A stretch of DNA of 64,000 bases from Cladopsammia gracilis (GCA_022457155.1 JAJGOT010000002.1:2473501-2537500); one strand, 5' to 3'. Counted from the first letter of the stretch, positions 23,517-34,464 are shown. Notes: generated by a model from the sequence alone, not told the origin. Translations and numbers: made by a program.

Positions 23517-26091
23517 ACCAATTCTGAAGTAAGTCTGGAGATAAACTATTCTGAAAAACTAACCAAAATTAACAATAGCCTGGGCTGCTGGGAATACCGG
23601 CGACTGAGCTTACTCGGAAAGATTACAGTATTAAAGAGTCTGATAGCCTCTCAACTTGTTTACATCTTGTCGCCCTTACCAACAAATCATCGCGTTTTAA
23701 AAGAAATCAACAATATATTCTTTAAGTTTTATGGGATGGTAGGGGTACAAGATCAAACGAGATGTTATTATAGGCAATTATTCAGATGGTGGATTAAAGA
23801 TGATCGACTTGTATTCCTGTAACAAAGCACTAAAATCTACCTGGGTAAAAAAATACCTTGATCCAGAGAACCATGGTGAGTGGAAATATTTCTTTGACTA
23901 TGAATTGCACAAATTTGGCGGCCAGGCCGTTTTCAGAGGAAACCTTAACAAAGACGACATGTCTAAATTTACAACTAGTATCTCGGACAATTTTTTGGCC
24001 GAAATTTTGAATATTTGGTCCGAAATAAGTTATGATTCGGACGTGAACTCGATTGACCACTTTCTATCAACGAGCTTATGGTATAATTCCTTGATAAGAA
24101 TCGGAAATAGACCTGTATATTACAAGTACTGGTTTTCTAAAGGTGTCCAAAATGTCGCGCATATAATGAAAGATTCCAACACCTACCTCTCACTCCAAGA
24201 ATTAAAAGATCGTTTCAATATTCAAATAAATTTTCTTACTTTCCATAGTCTATTATCTGTAGTGAAAGCTTTAGAGAAAACAAACAAAGATCGTCTTTTA
24301 GATAGGAACACCAAGTTCGAAAGTTTTCTTGAACGCTTTGTAAAGTCTAATAAGGTAAATAGAGTAGTCTATGAAAAACTTATTGATCTAAAGCAGCAAC
24401 CCCCTTACCGTAGCCAAAACAAATGGTGTGTGGATTGCGCGGTAGAAAATATGGAAACAATTGATTGGAAGTCAGTATATCAACTGTCTTTCAACTGTAC
24501 CAAAATAACTAAACTAAATACTTTTCAATTCAAAACTACTTCATAGAAGACTGGCAACAAATGATTTCTTTAAGAAAACAGGAATAAAAGAGAATGACAT
24601 GTGCACTTTCTGTAAAAGTGAGGTGGAGAGCCTAATCCACCTTTTCTGGTCTTGCAATGTGACGTCACGCTTTTGGCAAAGTTTTAAGCAATGGCTCACC
24701 ACTGACAAAGGCATCGCAGCCATAGAGACTAATATATATAGATAGCCCAAGCCTAACAGCATCGCACTTTGAACAAGCTTAACTAAGGTGAAAGGTTGGA
24801 AGCACAAGAATTAAGATTGACGAACGGGCTATTTTCAATTTAAGCAATTCTCAAAAACAGTATTACGCGACCGTCTGCACAGTACATTTTTATAGACCGT
24901 ACAAAAGTTCACAAAAACAACTTTTCTCTGTCTGGAATAACTAGTACCACTAGTTTCCGAATAAAATACAGTTTTTGTTTGGCAAAAATTGCCCGAGAAA
25001 CTGATTTGAAAATCAGAAATTGCAAAAATACACAAACATATTTGCATAAGGCGATGCGAGTGAAGATGGAACTGTACTATAAAATCAGTCTTGTTTTGTT
25101 TACATAAAATCGCTTTTAAATCTATCTAATGAATGAACAAACACATAAAAATGGCCAACACAATCTTCTTTCGAAAAATTTTTTCAAATCTCCATTAGTT
25201 TACGTTTAAAAGCAAAACGCGTACCATTTAATTATAGCTCATCGAGTTCAAGCTTTCTTCGATGAAATTCAAGAGATCGATACAACTGAATTCAAGCACG
25301 TTTTAAAATCAATTCTCCGAAATTAACAATAACACCAATAAAAAGTCACTCACAGATTGATATCAACATAAATTCTCATCGAAAACTGTAATCTGTTTTA
25401 CCTTTAGTCCCTCGCTTGCTTGGAAATTCAAATCTCCGCTTCTGGTTCTGAAATCCGTAGAAAACAAACATCTCCCGCATTGATAAAAAACAAGATTTTA
25501 TCCCTGAAAGCTCGTCTTTTTACACTAAAGCGGCTTCTGAGTATCCCTTAATTAGTATCCTTGTCTTGAGTAGCAAACCGCGAAATATTCAGGGAAATAA
25601 TGCCTTTAATTTAAACGGTTTTCTCCGCTTAGTAAATTCACAGTAAAACATCAAAGTGTTTTTCTAGCTGACGTGACATTCGGCCGTGTAACCGCGCGAA
25701 AAACAAAGCCTCGCTTTGGTTTCAACATGACATCGAACGCGCATGTTTTCCGACGTCATACGCGCCCGCGAGCTAGTCCTGCGCGAAGGCAAGCTAGTCC
25801 TGCGCGACGGCGGAGGGCGGCGGACGGCACACGCGTGCCCGCGAAACATTCCGCTAGCCATGACCATGAAAAATGAAGGGCATCGGTTCTGTGACTATGG
25901 AGCTGCGCAGCCAGGCCTTCGGCCTGGCAAGTGCTCCGCTATTAACTTTAGGCTTAAATACTAAAGTTTTTAAGAAAAACCAACTGGATGTCTATTTTTT
26001 GATTGCGCGTTATTTTATTTGGATCTGTAGAACACAGGGTACGGGCCTAAACTTTCAGAATTTCACGAACTTTGTAAGTTTTTTTCTCTGA
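23517..26091 (+). pseudogene. LINE ORF2 C-terminal region, interrupted
   Basis: Segments: 23517 to about 23790 (thumb-like region with SLLGKITVLKSLIASQLVY), 23800-24530 in a second frame (GGLKMIDL start, WVKKYLDPENHGEW), a third frame from about 24535 with CTFCKSEVESLIHLFWSC (about 24600-24655), the knuckle at the end of L1/Tx1-type ORF2 proteins. Reading resumes after the inserted repeat with LIARYFIWICR (about 26000-26035) and ends near 26091. Two frame changes plus the insertion make it dead. Upstream endonuclease and catalytic RT were lost by truncation. Confidence 0.8.
24731..25942. repeat. Dispersed ~1.2-kb repeat, copy 2 (inside the LINE)
   Basis: Same family as 7736-8871, in the same orientation. 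It carries extra GC-richer sequence with two tandem copies of an AGCTAGTCCTGCGCGA-like word at about 25770-25805. It ends with the same stem-loop (GCCAGGCCTTCGGCCTGGC) and GTGCTCCGCTAT. LINE coding sequence directly on both sides gives exact outer limits. Confidence 0.85.
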
Positions 26092-26401
26092 TTGCCAACT
26101 TGTCTCCTATGCCTCATTTCTATTTTCTATTAGCTTAATATGAAGAAAGGTTAGCCCTAGCAGTATTTCCCTGAAGACATAACTCATTTATCAAGTATAC
26201 AAAATGTAAGTAATGTAGCAACTTGATGTAACGTGAAGCATTGTTAGTAAGTTGATGCATTGTATTATATTGTAATTATGGTATTGTAAGTATGCTATTG
26301 TAATTAATCATAAGTAATGGAATGTAACATGTATTGTAAGTTAGAAATGTATGTGTGGAAATAAACGAGTATTTATGAAAAAAAAAAACCTGTTTATTGT
26401 G

Positions 26402-26848
26402 GGGGCTTGCCGCCCACTGTGATCGATAGATTTGTGGGTTTACGTGATCGTGTCGTGTGGTCTTCTGGGTGGAGTTTGTAGAGAGAGCCTGGGAACGAGG
26501 TTTTGTGGGCTTGTGTCAGTGGAAATCGGCATGTTCTTGGCGTGTTTTCGTTCATAAAGCGTTTGGTGTGTTTTCATAGAATTTCACAGCATTCATTTTC
26601 CATGTAGTTTTCAAGGTAAGTTATTGCTTGTTCTGGTGTACTATACTGTATCAATTTGTTTTCATGTGTCGTAAATCTTGCTGCGTTCGCGTTAGAGAAA
26701 AAAGGCCTGTTTTATTGTTTTTGACATTTTCAGCTGTTCCTGTAGTTACTCATTGTTACAGCAGCTCTCGAGGTCACACTACAGGCCAACATTTCGTTTC
26801 GCTGGAAGTCTGTACAGGTTGCACTTCAATTCAAGGGAGCTTTTACGC
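26402..26848. other. Spacer between LINE and hAT element
   Basis: A GC-richer patch (26402-26510) follows the LINE duplication; the rest is ordinary AT-rich DNA. I see no gene. Confidence 0.4.
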
Positions 26849-26853
26849 TTATG

Positions 26854-29800
26854 CAAGCCTGCAAATAACAGTCGGTCATCGGACAATTGTCCGGCAAATT
26901 TGGGGTTTTGACAGGTAAAAGCTGAGCCTGGTCGGACACTCTGACAGGCATTTCAGCTTCAATGAAAAATATTCTTTCTTGAAATTCGTGGCCAAATATG
27001 GAACAAGTTCTTTTTATTATACTACCGCAATACAACGCAAAAATGCTTTGTTATCACTTTCCAGACTTTCGTTTTTCTTCCGTTCCGAGAATTTATCACG
27101 CGCAATGTGTAGTCTCAAATGTCACGTTGAATGTAAACACGCCACATCAAGCGCCAGTATTCCTTTTTGCAAAGGCGTCGTGAAAGATCGTTTAGCCTCA
27201 TTTAGTCTGAATTACGTTCCACTGAAAAACTACTAAAATCTGAGGTCTTAGTCTGTTATCTGCAAGTGTTGTGAGATAAATTACAGTCGTAATTTGACCC
27301 GATTGAAATGTTATACAAATTAAATTTACGGCCCGAATTCTCGCGTTTAACCTGAATGCAATCACTTTCAAAAACTCGAAAAACTGTAAAACGTAACCAA
27401 TGTTTATCTCGTCCGTATGATCACAAATCAGTTTTGTAGCTCCTTATTTTTTTACATCTTTGGTTCAAATATTGTTACGACTCACTGCATTGATGATTTT
27501 ATGAAAATGTAAAAATTAGTCACGCTTTGTAATCACGGCCACTTCCAATTCCAAAAATAACTTCATCTCAAAAACTACCTTCCATTCGCTTAAAACTTTT
27601 GCTACACAAAGGAGAGTTATTTTATCAAATTTTCAAGTCTCTGAATGTTACTGCGAGTTTTAAACTCCAGCTGATGAAATTTGTGCCAAGCTGATAAGCT
27701 GCCCATGCGGGAGGTTGTTTCATAGCTGTTTCCGTAATTACCGTAGACGTCGTGGGAAACTTGATATGCGGGAAAACACGGAATAGGTGTGATCAAGTAA
27801 GTGAAGGCAAACTGTAATAGTAGCACGACCGTAGACTTCGAGTTTCATAATCTGTGAAAAAGCATTCCTTGGTTAGCAAATTATGGATTTTCCACAGCTG
27901 CAGTGCGACCCACAATCTGATCTGAAATATCTAAACCAACGTTTCGTTTCGTTGCTGTCCAGCAAGTACGAACAAGTGGCGTGTTGGGTGAAACAAAAGC
28001 AATCAGTCAAACATCCTGAATTGTTTGACAAGGATGAGCTTGGTCAAACACTTATTCCAGACGACATAATTTTGGGAGAAGAAAGTAGATTCCTTGCTTG
28101 CAAAGTGACTGGAGATGGCGACTGTTTGTTAAACTCCGCATCACGTATCCTGGTTGGCAATGAGTCTCTGAACCATTTTCTGCGTTTGTTGACCACTCTT
28201 GAACTCTACACCAACAGCAATTTCTATGCTAAGCACCCTGCGTTTCAAGAGTATCTTAATTCTGGTGTACTTAATGGTTATGATAAAGATACACTGTTCA
28301 CATTGTGCTTGACTGCAGAAGGAATGGCTACATGGGATGGAAAGGATCGCATTTCAGCGATAAATGAAGAAGCAAAGAGATGTTCCAGAGAAAAAGTGTG
28401 GTGTGGCATGTTTCACCTTATGGCACTCGCTAGCGTCTTAGAAAGGCCAGTGTATTCAGTATATCCAAATGCAGCCTCTCGAATAAGAGAGTTTCTCCAT
28501 AGAAAGATACTCCCACGCATATTGAACCAGGGGGGACAAGACACCGTTTTCATCATGTGGTCACGAGATGGCGCTCTAGATTCAACGCCTGGGAGCTGGT
28601 ACCAGCCCAACCATTTTATTCCCATTTTCAGAGTGCCTCATGTGACAGATTCAAACTTGAGAATCCCTGGCATTTATCAAGGTGTGATTGGAAGCAAACC
28701 TTCACCTGTAAAGAAAAGGCCAGCCAAGGGGATCATCACCAATTTTTTTTCAAAGGTTGACGGACCGCCCCAGAAAACAATCAAGAGACCAAACAATGAG
28801 GTGAAATCAGAAGGTGCCAAGACCAAAAAGATGGATGTCGATCAGGGTAACTCTAAAGCCATGCCAGCGGTGAAGCCTGACTCCGCTAAGATGGTGTCAA
28901 GAAAACTCACCTGTGCCACAGTGGAAAGGTGGAAAACCCAAGACTTGGCACAATATGAAGCAGAATCCTGGCTTATATATGATAGCGAGGAAACTAAAAG
29001 GGGACACTACTGTACTGCATTGAAATGCAAAGTATGTTGTCAGTTTGAATCCGTGATTAGAAACAGACCCAAGTTCTCAAGAGCCTTTATTGATAGCTCA
29101 ACAAACTTTAGACTTACAAACTTGGTAGACCATGCCAAATCTGATACTCACAAAATAGCACTTTCCCTCTACAATAAGCAACAAGGTCAACTTCCATCCA
29201 CTGCAAGCGACAGTAACCAGCAAAATCAACCGAAATTAGAGTTTAGTCTTAATCCCCAGCAGATGGAAGATTTAAAAAGAAAGTTTGACATCTCTTACTT
29301 TGTCGTAAAAGAAGAACTGCCACTCTCAAAATATGAAAAACTCATCACTCTGGAGAAAAGACACGGTGTGTCACACGGCTCAATGTACTGCAACAGGACC
29401 GCAGCAACAGAGTTTATTTCATTTCAGGCAAACGAAGTTCTTACCAAGCTAACACAAGACGTAGCTAAATCAAAGTTTTATAGCATCCTGTTTGACTCAA
29501 CCACTGACAACACAGTCATCGAACAGGAGGCAGTACTCGTCCTTTATTTCGATCCTGCCCCAGCCGAGCCACAGTTAAGTGGTGACTTGGAGCCAATGGT
29601 GAAAGTAAAGATGGGGTTTCTCTCGATAGAGAATTTGAGAAGTTCGGATGCCAAAGGAGTACTAGCTGGAAACAAGAGGTCACTTGAAAACTTGGGACTT
29701 CCACATGAAGAGGGAATCCCCCCTGTCCCCATTGGCCTCGGAGGGGATGGGTGTAGTACAAACAGAGGTGCAAGCAATGGTGTACAAGCCCTTTTTAAAA

Positions 29801-31744
29801 AAGAATTTCCTTGGTTCCTATTTTCGTGGTGTGTGGCTCATCGCTTGGAGTTAGCCCTAAAAGATGCCCTTAGCAATACTTATTTCAAAGAGGTTGATGA
29901 AATATTGTTGAGATTGTATTACTTGTATGAGAATAGCCCAAAGAAAATGAGAGGCCTTTATGAACTCCACCTGGCATACAAGGGGACTTTTCAATTTCTA
30001 GAGGGCTCTGTAAAGCCAAAAAGAGCCAGTGGTACTAGATGGATTTGCCACAAGCTGTCAGCTTTGAAAGTTCTTGTTGACAAATTTGGTTTATTTATTC
30101 AGCACTTGGAAACACTAAGCTTGGATAAAACAGTGAAATTGAGTGATCAAGCAAAGCTGAAAGGTTACCTAAGAAAATGGAAAAGTGGTAAACTATTTGT
30201 TTACGCTTGCTTCTTTGTAGATTTATTACAGCCAGCTGCTGTTCTGTCTCAGGCATTTCAGGCTGAAGATGTTGATGCAGTAACAGTTTCTTCTGCAATG
30301 TCCACAGTGAAGAAACAGCTTGACAATCTTCAGCACAAAGAAGTGCACAAGCTCCAAACGGTTAGACACTACGTAGACAAAGTGGAGAACGAAGAATTTC
30401 AAGGTGTACAACTTTCAGGTTTTACAAATGCCATTGCACATTTAAGCGATCATGCTAACTACTATGTGAATTTGTTGACTGATGCAATGGAAGCTCGCCT
30501 TGGCGGAAGCACTGACATTGCCTCCATTTCCTCCATCTTGAACTGTGAAGCTTGGGATTACAGAAGCAGTGGAAATGAGTCAATGGATGAGGTCATTTTA
30601 TACTATCTTAGCCACTTCCAAGAACCCCTCAAGCAACAAGGACTCCAGGCATCACAGCTGCAAGTGGTCAGTGAATGGCATGACATGCTTGACTACACAG
30701 TGCAATATTTGTCACCTTCTTCTCGCCATTATAGAGCAACATGGTACAAGATTTTCCACTCATCAAGAGCTTTGAAATGGCAAAACATTCTGTTGTTAAT
30801 CCGTCTACTCTTCACTCTTCCTGTTTCCAATGCAGCCTTGGAGAGAATGTTCAGCAACTTGGGAAGGGTGAAGACAACCAAGAGAGCTTCACTCTCCCAG
30901 GGAACTCTTCAGGATCTCCTAAGAATCCAAGCTGAAGGACCACCATTGGAGAGCTATGACCCCTCAATGGCTGTCAAGGAGTGGGATAGAGCAAAGAGAA
31001 GACGACCAAACCAAAAGTCCAGGAAAGTCTACAAGCAGAGGTCATCAAAATGTGTTCTTCTAAAAGAAGATTCTTCTGATGAAGTCATTTCATCTGAGGA
31101 ATCTGAAGAGACTCTCTTCGGAAGTGAAGAGGAAGATACAGACACATTTGATTCTGATTCTCCATAAAACACAAACTTTCTTCATTTTAGTTAATTAATA
31201 TCATTGCAAGATGTAACAGACCCTTCTCTAAATGGAAACAAAATTTAAAATCAATCTCATTTGACATAGCAAGAAAGAGCTTGGATTAAAATAGTTAATA
31301 GAAATGAGAAAAAAAGTTCAAGGCAATATATCACAATTTCTTTGAGAATTCATGATTTCAAAATTCCTAAAATTTACAGGTGTTTGTGTGACTAGGGGTG
31401 TGGTGCCAATATGTTTTCCGCCAATAATACAAACATTTTTAAATTTGTCGATTATCAACAGGTAAATAATACTTGATTTAATGTAAAGGTGCTCTTTCTG
31501 GTGTTAGTATTGATTTTTCACTCAGTTGACTTTAATTTTAAGCCGTTTGAATTTTCAACCAACATTCTGACGAAGGGTCACCGTCTATATTGAAATACAG
31601 AACAGAAATGTCTCTAATGTCTCTATTTTAATTTCTAATGACTAATAAAATTTTTGTCCGACCAGACTGGCTCCTTGTCAGGTCAAAACTTGTCCTTGGC
31701 CTGACAAATGACCTGCTTATAGACAAAAATTATTTGCAGGCTTG
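26854..31744 (+). mobile_element. Autonomous hAT-family transposon carrying an OTU-transposase fusion
   Basis: The ends are imperfect inverted repeats of about 90 bp, both opening with CAAGCCTGCAAATAA and ending near a TGGTCGGAC word. Each end is flanked by TTATG (26849-26853 and 31745-31749), which fits a 5-bp target duplication; canonical hAT duplications are 8 bp, though 5-6-bp groups are known. Inside is one uninterrupted 1094-codon gene. Intact ends and an open transposase make this the best candidate in the window for a recently active element. Confidence 0.75.
27883..31167 (+). CDS. OTU cysteine protease-BED-hAT transposase fusion protein (1094 aa)
   Basis: One exon, no internal stop. 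Residues ~70-250 form an OTU-type domain: TGDGDCLLNSAS has the Asp-Gly-Asp-Cys of the catalytic loop (Cys81) and QPNHFIPIF the matching His (His244). A Lys-rich linker with KKRPAKGI and KKMD stretches follows. Residues ~365-435 form a BED/TTF-type zinc finger (KCKVC ... HAKSDTH). The rest is an hAT transposase: ILFDSTTD (first catalytic Asp), LGGDGCSTNRG (second Asp region), SWCVAHRLELAL (Cys/His motif), and the C-terminal dimerisation helix VSNAALERMFSNLGRVKT. The last 60 residues are acidic and Ser-rich. hAT enzymes cut and paste DNA in the nucleus; OTU domains usually remove ubiquitin. Whether the OTU part is active or only structural (as in vertnin-like proteins) is unknown. The start at 27883 is the first Met and precedes all domains. 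Confidence 0.85.
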   Translation: MDFPQLQCDPQSDLKYLNQRFVSLLSSKYEQVACWVKQKQSVKHPELFDKDELGQTLIPDDIILGEESRFLACKVTGDGDCLLNSASRILVGNESLNHFLRLLTTLELYTNSNFYAKHPAFQEYLNSGVLNGYDKDTLFTLCLTAEGMATWDGKDRISAINEEAKRCSREKVWCGMFHLMALASVLERPVYSVYPNAASRIREFLHRKILPRILNQGGQDTVFIMWSRDGALDSTPGSWYQPNHFIPIFRVPHVTDSNLRIPGIYQGVIGSKPSPVKKRPAKGIITNFFSKVDGPPQKTIKRPNNEVKSEGAKTKKMDVDQGNSKAMPAVKPDSAKMVSRKLTCATVERWKTQDLAQYEAESWLIYDSEETKRGHYCTALKCKVCCQFESVIRNRPKFSRAFIDSSTNFRLTNLVDHAKSDTHKIALSLYNKQQGQLPSTASDSNQQNQPKLEFSLNPQQMEDLKRKFDISYFVVKEELPLSKYEKLITLEKRHGVSHGSMYCNRTAATEFISFQANEVLTKLTQDVAKSKFYSILFDSTTDNTVIEQEAVLVLYFDPAPAEPQLSGDLEPMVKVKMGFLSIENLRSSDAKGVLAGNKRSLENLGLPHEEGIPPVPIGLGGDGCSTNRGASNGVQALFKKEFPWFLFSWCVAHRLELALKDALSNTYFKEVDEILLRLYYLYENSPKKMRGLYELHLAYKGTFQFLEGSVKPKRASGTRWICHKLSALKVLVDKFGLFIQHLETLSLDKTVKLSDQAKLKGYLRKWKSGKLFVYACFFVDLLQPAAVLSQAFQAEDVDAVTVSSAMSTVKKQLDNLQHKEVHKLQTVRHYVDKVENEEFQGVQLSGFTNAIAHLSDHANYYVNLLTDAMEARLGGSTDIASISSILNCEAWDYRSSGNESMDEVILYYLSHFQEPLKQQGLQASQLQVVSEWHDMLDYTVQYLSPSSRHYRATWYKIFHSSRALKWQNILLLIRLLFTLPVSNAALERMFSNLGRVKTTKRASLSQGTLQDLLRIQAEGPPLESYDPSMAVKEWDRAKRRRPNQKSRKVYKQRSSKCVLLKEDSSDEVISSEESEETLFGSEEEDTDTFDSDSP

Positions 31745-31749
31745 TTATG

Positions 31750-31908
31750 CAAGCCAATATTCACTCGGCTTGATCCTTACTGAGTAAGCACTTGATATTA
31801 CTGAAATAGCCACTGAAACCAATACTAATACAGCCTGATATAGACACTGGAAATAATACTGAGTCACCTATATTTTAAAAACCGTAGCTGAAGATTAAAA
31901 AAAAGACT
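31750..31908. other. Short spacer
   Basis: AT-rich sequence between the hAT element and the 2A-containing reading frame; nothing recognisable. Confidence 0.3.
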
Positions 31909-33095
31909 ATGGGGATGTCAGTTGAACAATATTGGTCCAGGATCAGCATTCATGACGACTTTGTTAAAACAAAGGTTGTCTTATCACGACTGAGAGGACG
32001 ATTTTGGAATATCATGTTTTATTTGAATGCAATGTTTTACTTTGCAATGTTGAAACAAGTTGATGGGCAATATAAAACGTGGAACGAAGTGAAGTTTTGG
32101 TTCACACAAATGACATTCTACAATATTTATATTCCATTGATTATAAGACAAGTGGATGATGTGGAGGAAAATCCAGGCCCTACAATATTTGATGTCATTG
32201 ACCCAACAACAACAGTATGTGCTCACTCCAATCAAGGAAATGAATCGCTCTTTAGAGAAAATGCTGGCAAGCACTGTGTAGCAATGTCACTTACTGCTAT
32301 TATTTACCATCCTAAAGAAGATGTTAAGTTGTGGACTTCTTCCACTTTGAATATTTGGTTATTGGAAATAACCTGTACACTTCTATAAGATATTCTGTGC
32401 GAACAAATGATTATTTCCTCTTAACTGATGTGTCAGGCATTGTTTCAATTTTTGACAAAGTGCATACATTGCAACACAGGGATTCATTAACAGGAAGTGT
32501 GTTTATGACATCTAACAATGGCCCATTTATGTCTCTTCAAAATTCACTTCAAGAGGTTTTTTCTCACCTAAACTACAATTGTTGTTTGCTAACTATTGGC
32601 ATTAATACAGTTGTAGTATGACAAGACAAGACAAGACAAGACATTTATTATCATAATTATCGGCATGTACAATTTCTTGGCATGCAGTTAGCAAAACAGA
32701 TGCTAGTCAAGGCATGCCAAATTAATTCTATTACAAATCAGATATTACAGGTAACAAATAAAAACCAAAGAAAAGAAAAGAAGAAATATGTGTAATAAAT
32801 TCAAAGCAAGAAAATCTGTTTAATGCAACCTGTAATAGAAGCTAAGGTTTATAGAAATTCACAACAAAATTTTAAAATTTTTTACTCTCATTCAAGGGAT
32901 TTGCATGGGATGCCCCATTCATTTGGGACTTGTACTTTGCTCAGCATTGAAGGACTTGAAAACCTTGTATCATATTTGCAGTTGTCTTGCTTACAAACAG
33001 GGATTGTTCCTTGTGAAATCAAAGGTGTCTTAGTGACAGTCAACCTGATGTGGAACATGTTTATGACAATCACATATCAAAATGTTTGTCATTGA
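31909..33095 (+). pseudogene. 2A-peptide plus C76-type (herpesvirus tegument protease-like) protein, broken
   Basis: A hydrophobic N-terminal part (about 80 residues) ends in DVEENPGP (32158-32181), the exact core of ribosome-skipping 2A peptides, so the upstream and downstream parts would be released as separate proteins. Downstream, NAGKHCVAMSLTAI (about 32260-32300) resembles the catalytic Cys region of C76-type deubiquitinating proteases, and SHSRDLHGMPHSFGT (about 32890-32935) resembles their Asp/His region, with Tyr where the family usually has Asp. Frames change near 32335, and a ~200-bp AC-rich insertion (32617-32822) separates the two halves. Such 2A-linked proteases occur in cnidarian mobile elements with viral-type genes. 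It cannot be expressed whole in its present state. Confidence 0.6.
32617..32822. mobile_element. ~200-bp insertion with (ACAAG)n tract, probable LINE 3' end
   Basis: Four copies of GACAA at 32622-32641 are followed by TTTATTATCATAATTATCGGCATG. In reverse complement this is a 3' end finishing in (TCTTG)n, as in CR1/L2-type LINE tails. It interrupts the protease-like gene between two blocks of the same domain. No target duplication is clear. Confidence 0.5.
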
Positions 33096-33711
33096 GTATT
33101 CAAAGTAACCCAGAAAAACCCGTTAACTTAACAATGATATTTTGATCAGTGATTGTAATAGAAGCCCCCACATGTTCGCATTTGCGGACCTATTTTTTAT
33201 TTAGTCAAGTTACAAATCGAAATTTATGTGGGTTGATTTTTTTCAAAATGTAGGTAAAATGTAGCATAAAGGAGGCAATAGTTTAATTGTTTAAGTTTGC
33301 GAACCTTATTTGTCACCACTCCAAAGAGTATTTCTTGAGTATTTTAATTTATGGAACTGTTTTCCTTTTGATTAAACCAGCGTAGCACTTTGCAGAAAAA
33401 AATCAACTGCTATCTGACAATCTAGAAATGAGTGAAAAAGGAGTCATCGTCCCCACAGTAATGGCAACTATTATTGTCTTCAATTTCAAGTAGTATAGGA
33501 CATGGCAGTACCAGATCAATTTTGCAAAACTGATCTGATACCAAGCCAAGTCTATACTACTTTCCATCATATGGAACAATCACATGGAAATATTAAATAG
33601 AAAATCAAATGCGTTTAAATATTCACATTATCAAAACTGGAAAAATCACCGTGGCGTGACATTCTCGGAAAAAAAAATATGAAGTTGATTATATGAATGT
33701 GTTTTAAGAAT
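33096..33711. other. Gene-free AT-rich spacer
   Basis: No frame of note. Nothing recognised. Confidence 0.35.
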
Positions 33712-33862
33712 ACAAAAAAATTATTATCACACATGAGAACCAATTTCAGAGCACAGCTTGAGTGAACAAAAAAATGATTATCACATGTGAGAACCAATTT
33801 TAGAGTACAGCTTGAGTGAACAAAAAAATGATTATCACGCGTGAGAACCAATTTCAGAGCAG
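33712..33862. repeat. Tandem array, three copies of a ~54-bp unit
   Basis: Each unit contains GATTATCAC, GAGAACCAATTT and AGAG, with CAGCTTGAGTGAAC in the first two. The third copy is truncated. The copies differ at a few positions. Confidence 0.8.
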
Positions 33863-34125
33863 TGAAAAGAGTAGCTTTTGCATATGAATTTTAACAACAG
33901 TTGAGGAGTTGATATTGAAGGATGTGCTTGAAATTTTCCACCAAGTCTCAAAAACAGCTTCCTGTGAGACGAAGGAATAATTAGATACTGCTTATAACTC
34001 ACTCAGACTGAAATACTTGGAAAAGAAACAGGATGGAGAGAATGATGAAGCAAACCAACGAAGGAAAAGGAAGATAATGATGACTTTAAAAAATTCAATT
34101 AATCTTTGCCATCTAGACAAGTCAT

Positions 34126-34464
34126 ATGAGGGTTTGCTCATCGAAAAATTCAGTCATCAACAAACTTTCTGAAGCAATACAATCAGGCAAGAAAAGGATC
34201 TTGACTTTTTCTGTGAGACAAGGATTGTTGTTGAAACAAGCAAAGGAAGCATTGAAAAGTAAAGGAAAAGTGTATCGAAATATTTTGATTGCTACTAATA
34301 TGTCAGGTAGTTATGTGAGGTTTTTAATTTCTTTGAATAACCTGATTAAAACATTTCCAAAGTTGAATTATTGTGCTCTACCTATTCGTTTTTTCAAAAA
34401 TAAGATGAAGATGATTCGTGAAATATGTAATGAAGAAGCAATTCTTTGGTCTACGCTTAACTAG
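34126..34464 (+). CDS. Hypothetical basic protein (112 aa)
   Basis: I do not recognise this protein. It is Lys-rich with probable helices (SGKKRILTFSVRQGLLLKQA, NLIKTFPKL). It lies between the 2A/C76 gene and the tail of a virus-type DNA polymerase and converges on the latter, so it may belong to the same old virus-like element. The start is uncertain; the frame may be the remnant of something larger. Confidence 0.35.
   Translation: MRVCSSKNSVINKLSEAIQSGKKRILTFSVRQGLLLKQAKEALKSKGKVYRNILIATNMSGSYVRFLISLNNLIKTFPKLNYCALPIRFFKNKMKMIREICNEEAILWSTLN

Larger units (their letters stand above)
23517..26385 (+). mobile_element. 5'-truncated Tx1/L1-type LINE insertion with poly-A tail
   Basis: The insertion begins inside the reverse transcriptase C-terminal region of ORF2, runs through a Cys/His zinc-finger-like end, and finishes with about 290 bp of 3' untranslated sequence and a run of about 11 A. 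It is bounded by the 16-bp duplication AAACCTGTTTATTGTG. Target-primed reverse transcription explains all three features. A 1.2-kb dispersed repeat (24731-25942) interrupts ORF2, so that repeat arrived later. Confidence 0.85.
23501..26401. repeat. 16-bp target-site duplications of the LINE
   Basis: AAACCTGTTTATTGTG occurs at 23501-23516, directly before LINE coding sequence, and again at 26386-26401, directly after the poly-A run. This defines the LINE insertion precisely and shows it landed within the Helitron-related sequence. Confidence 0.9.
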
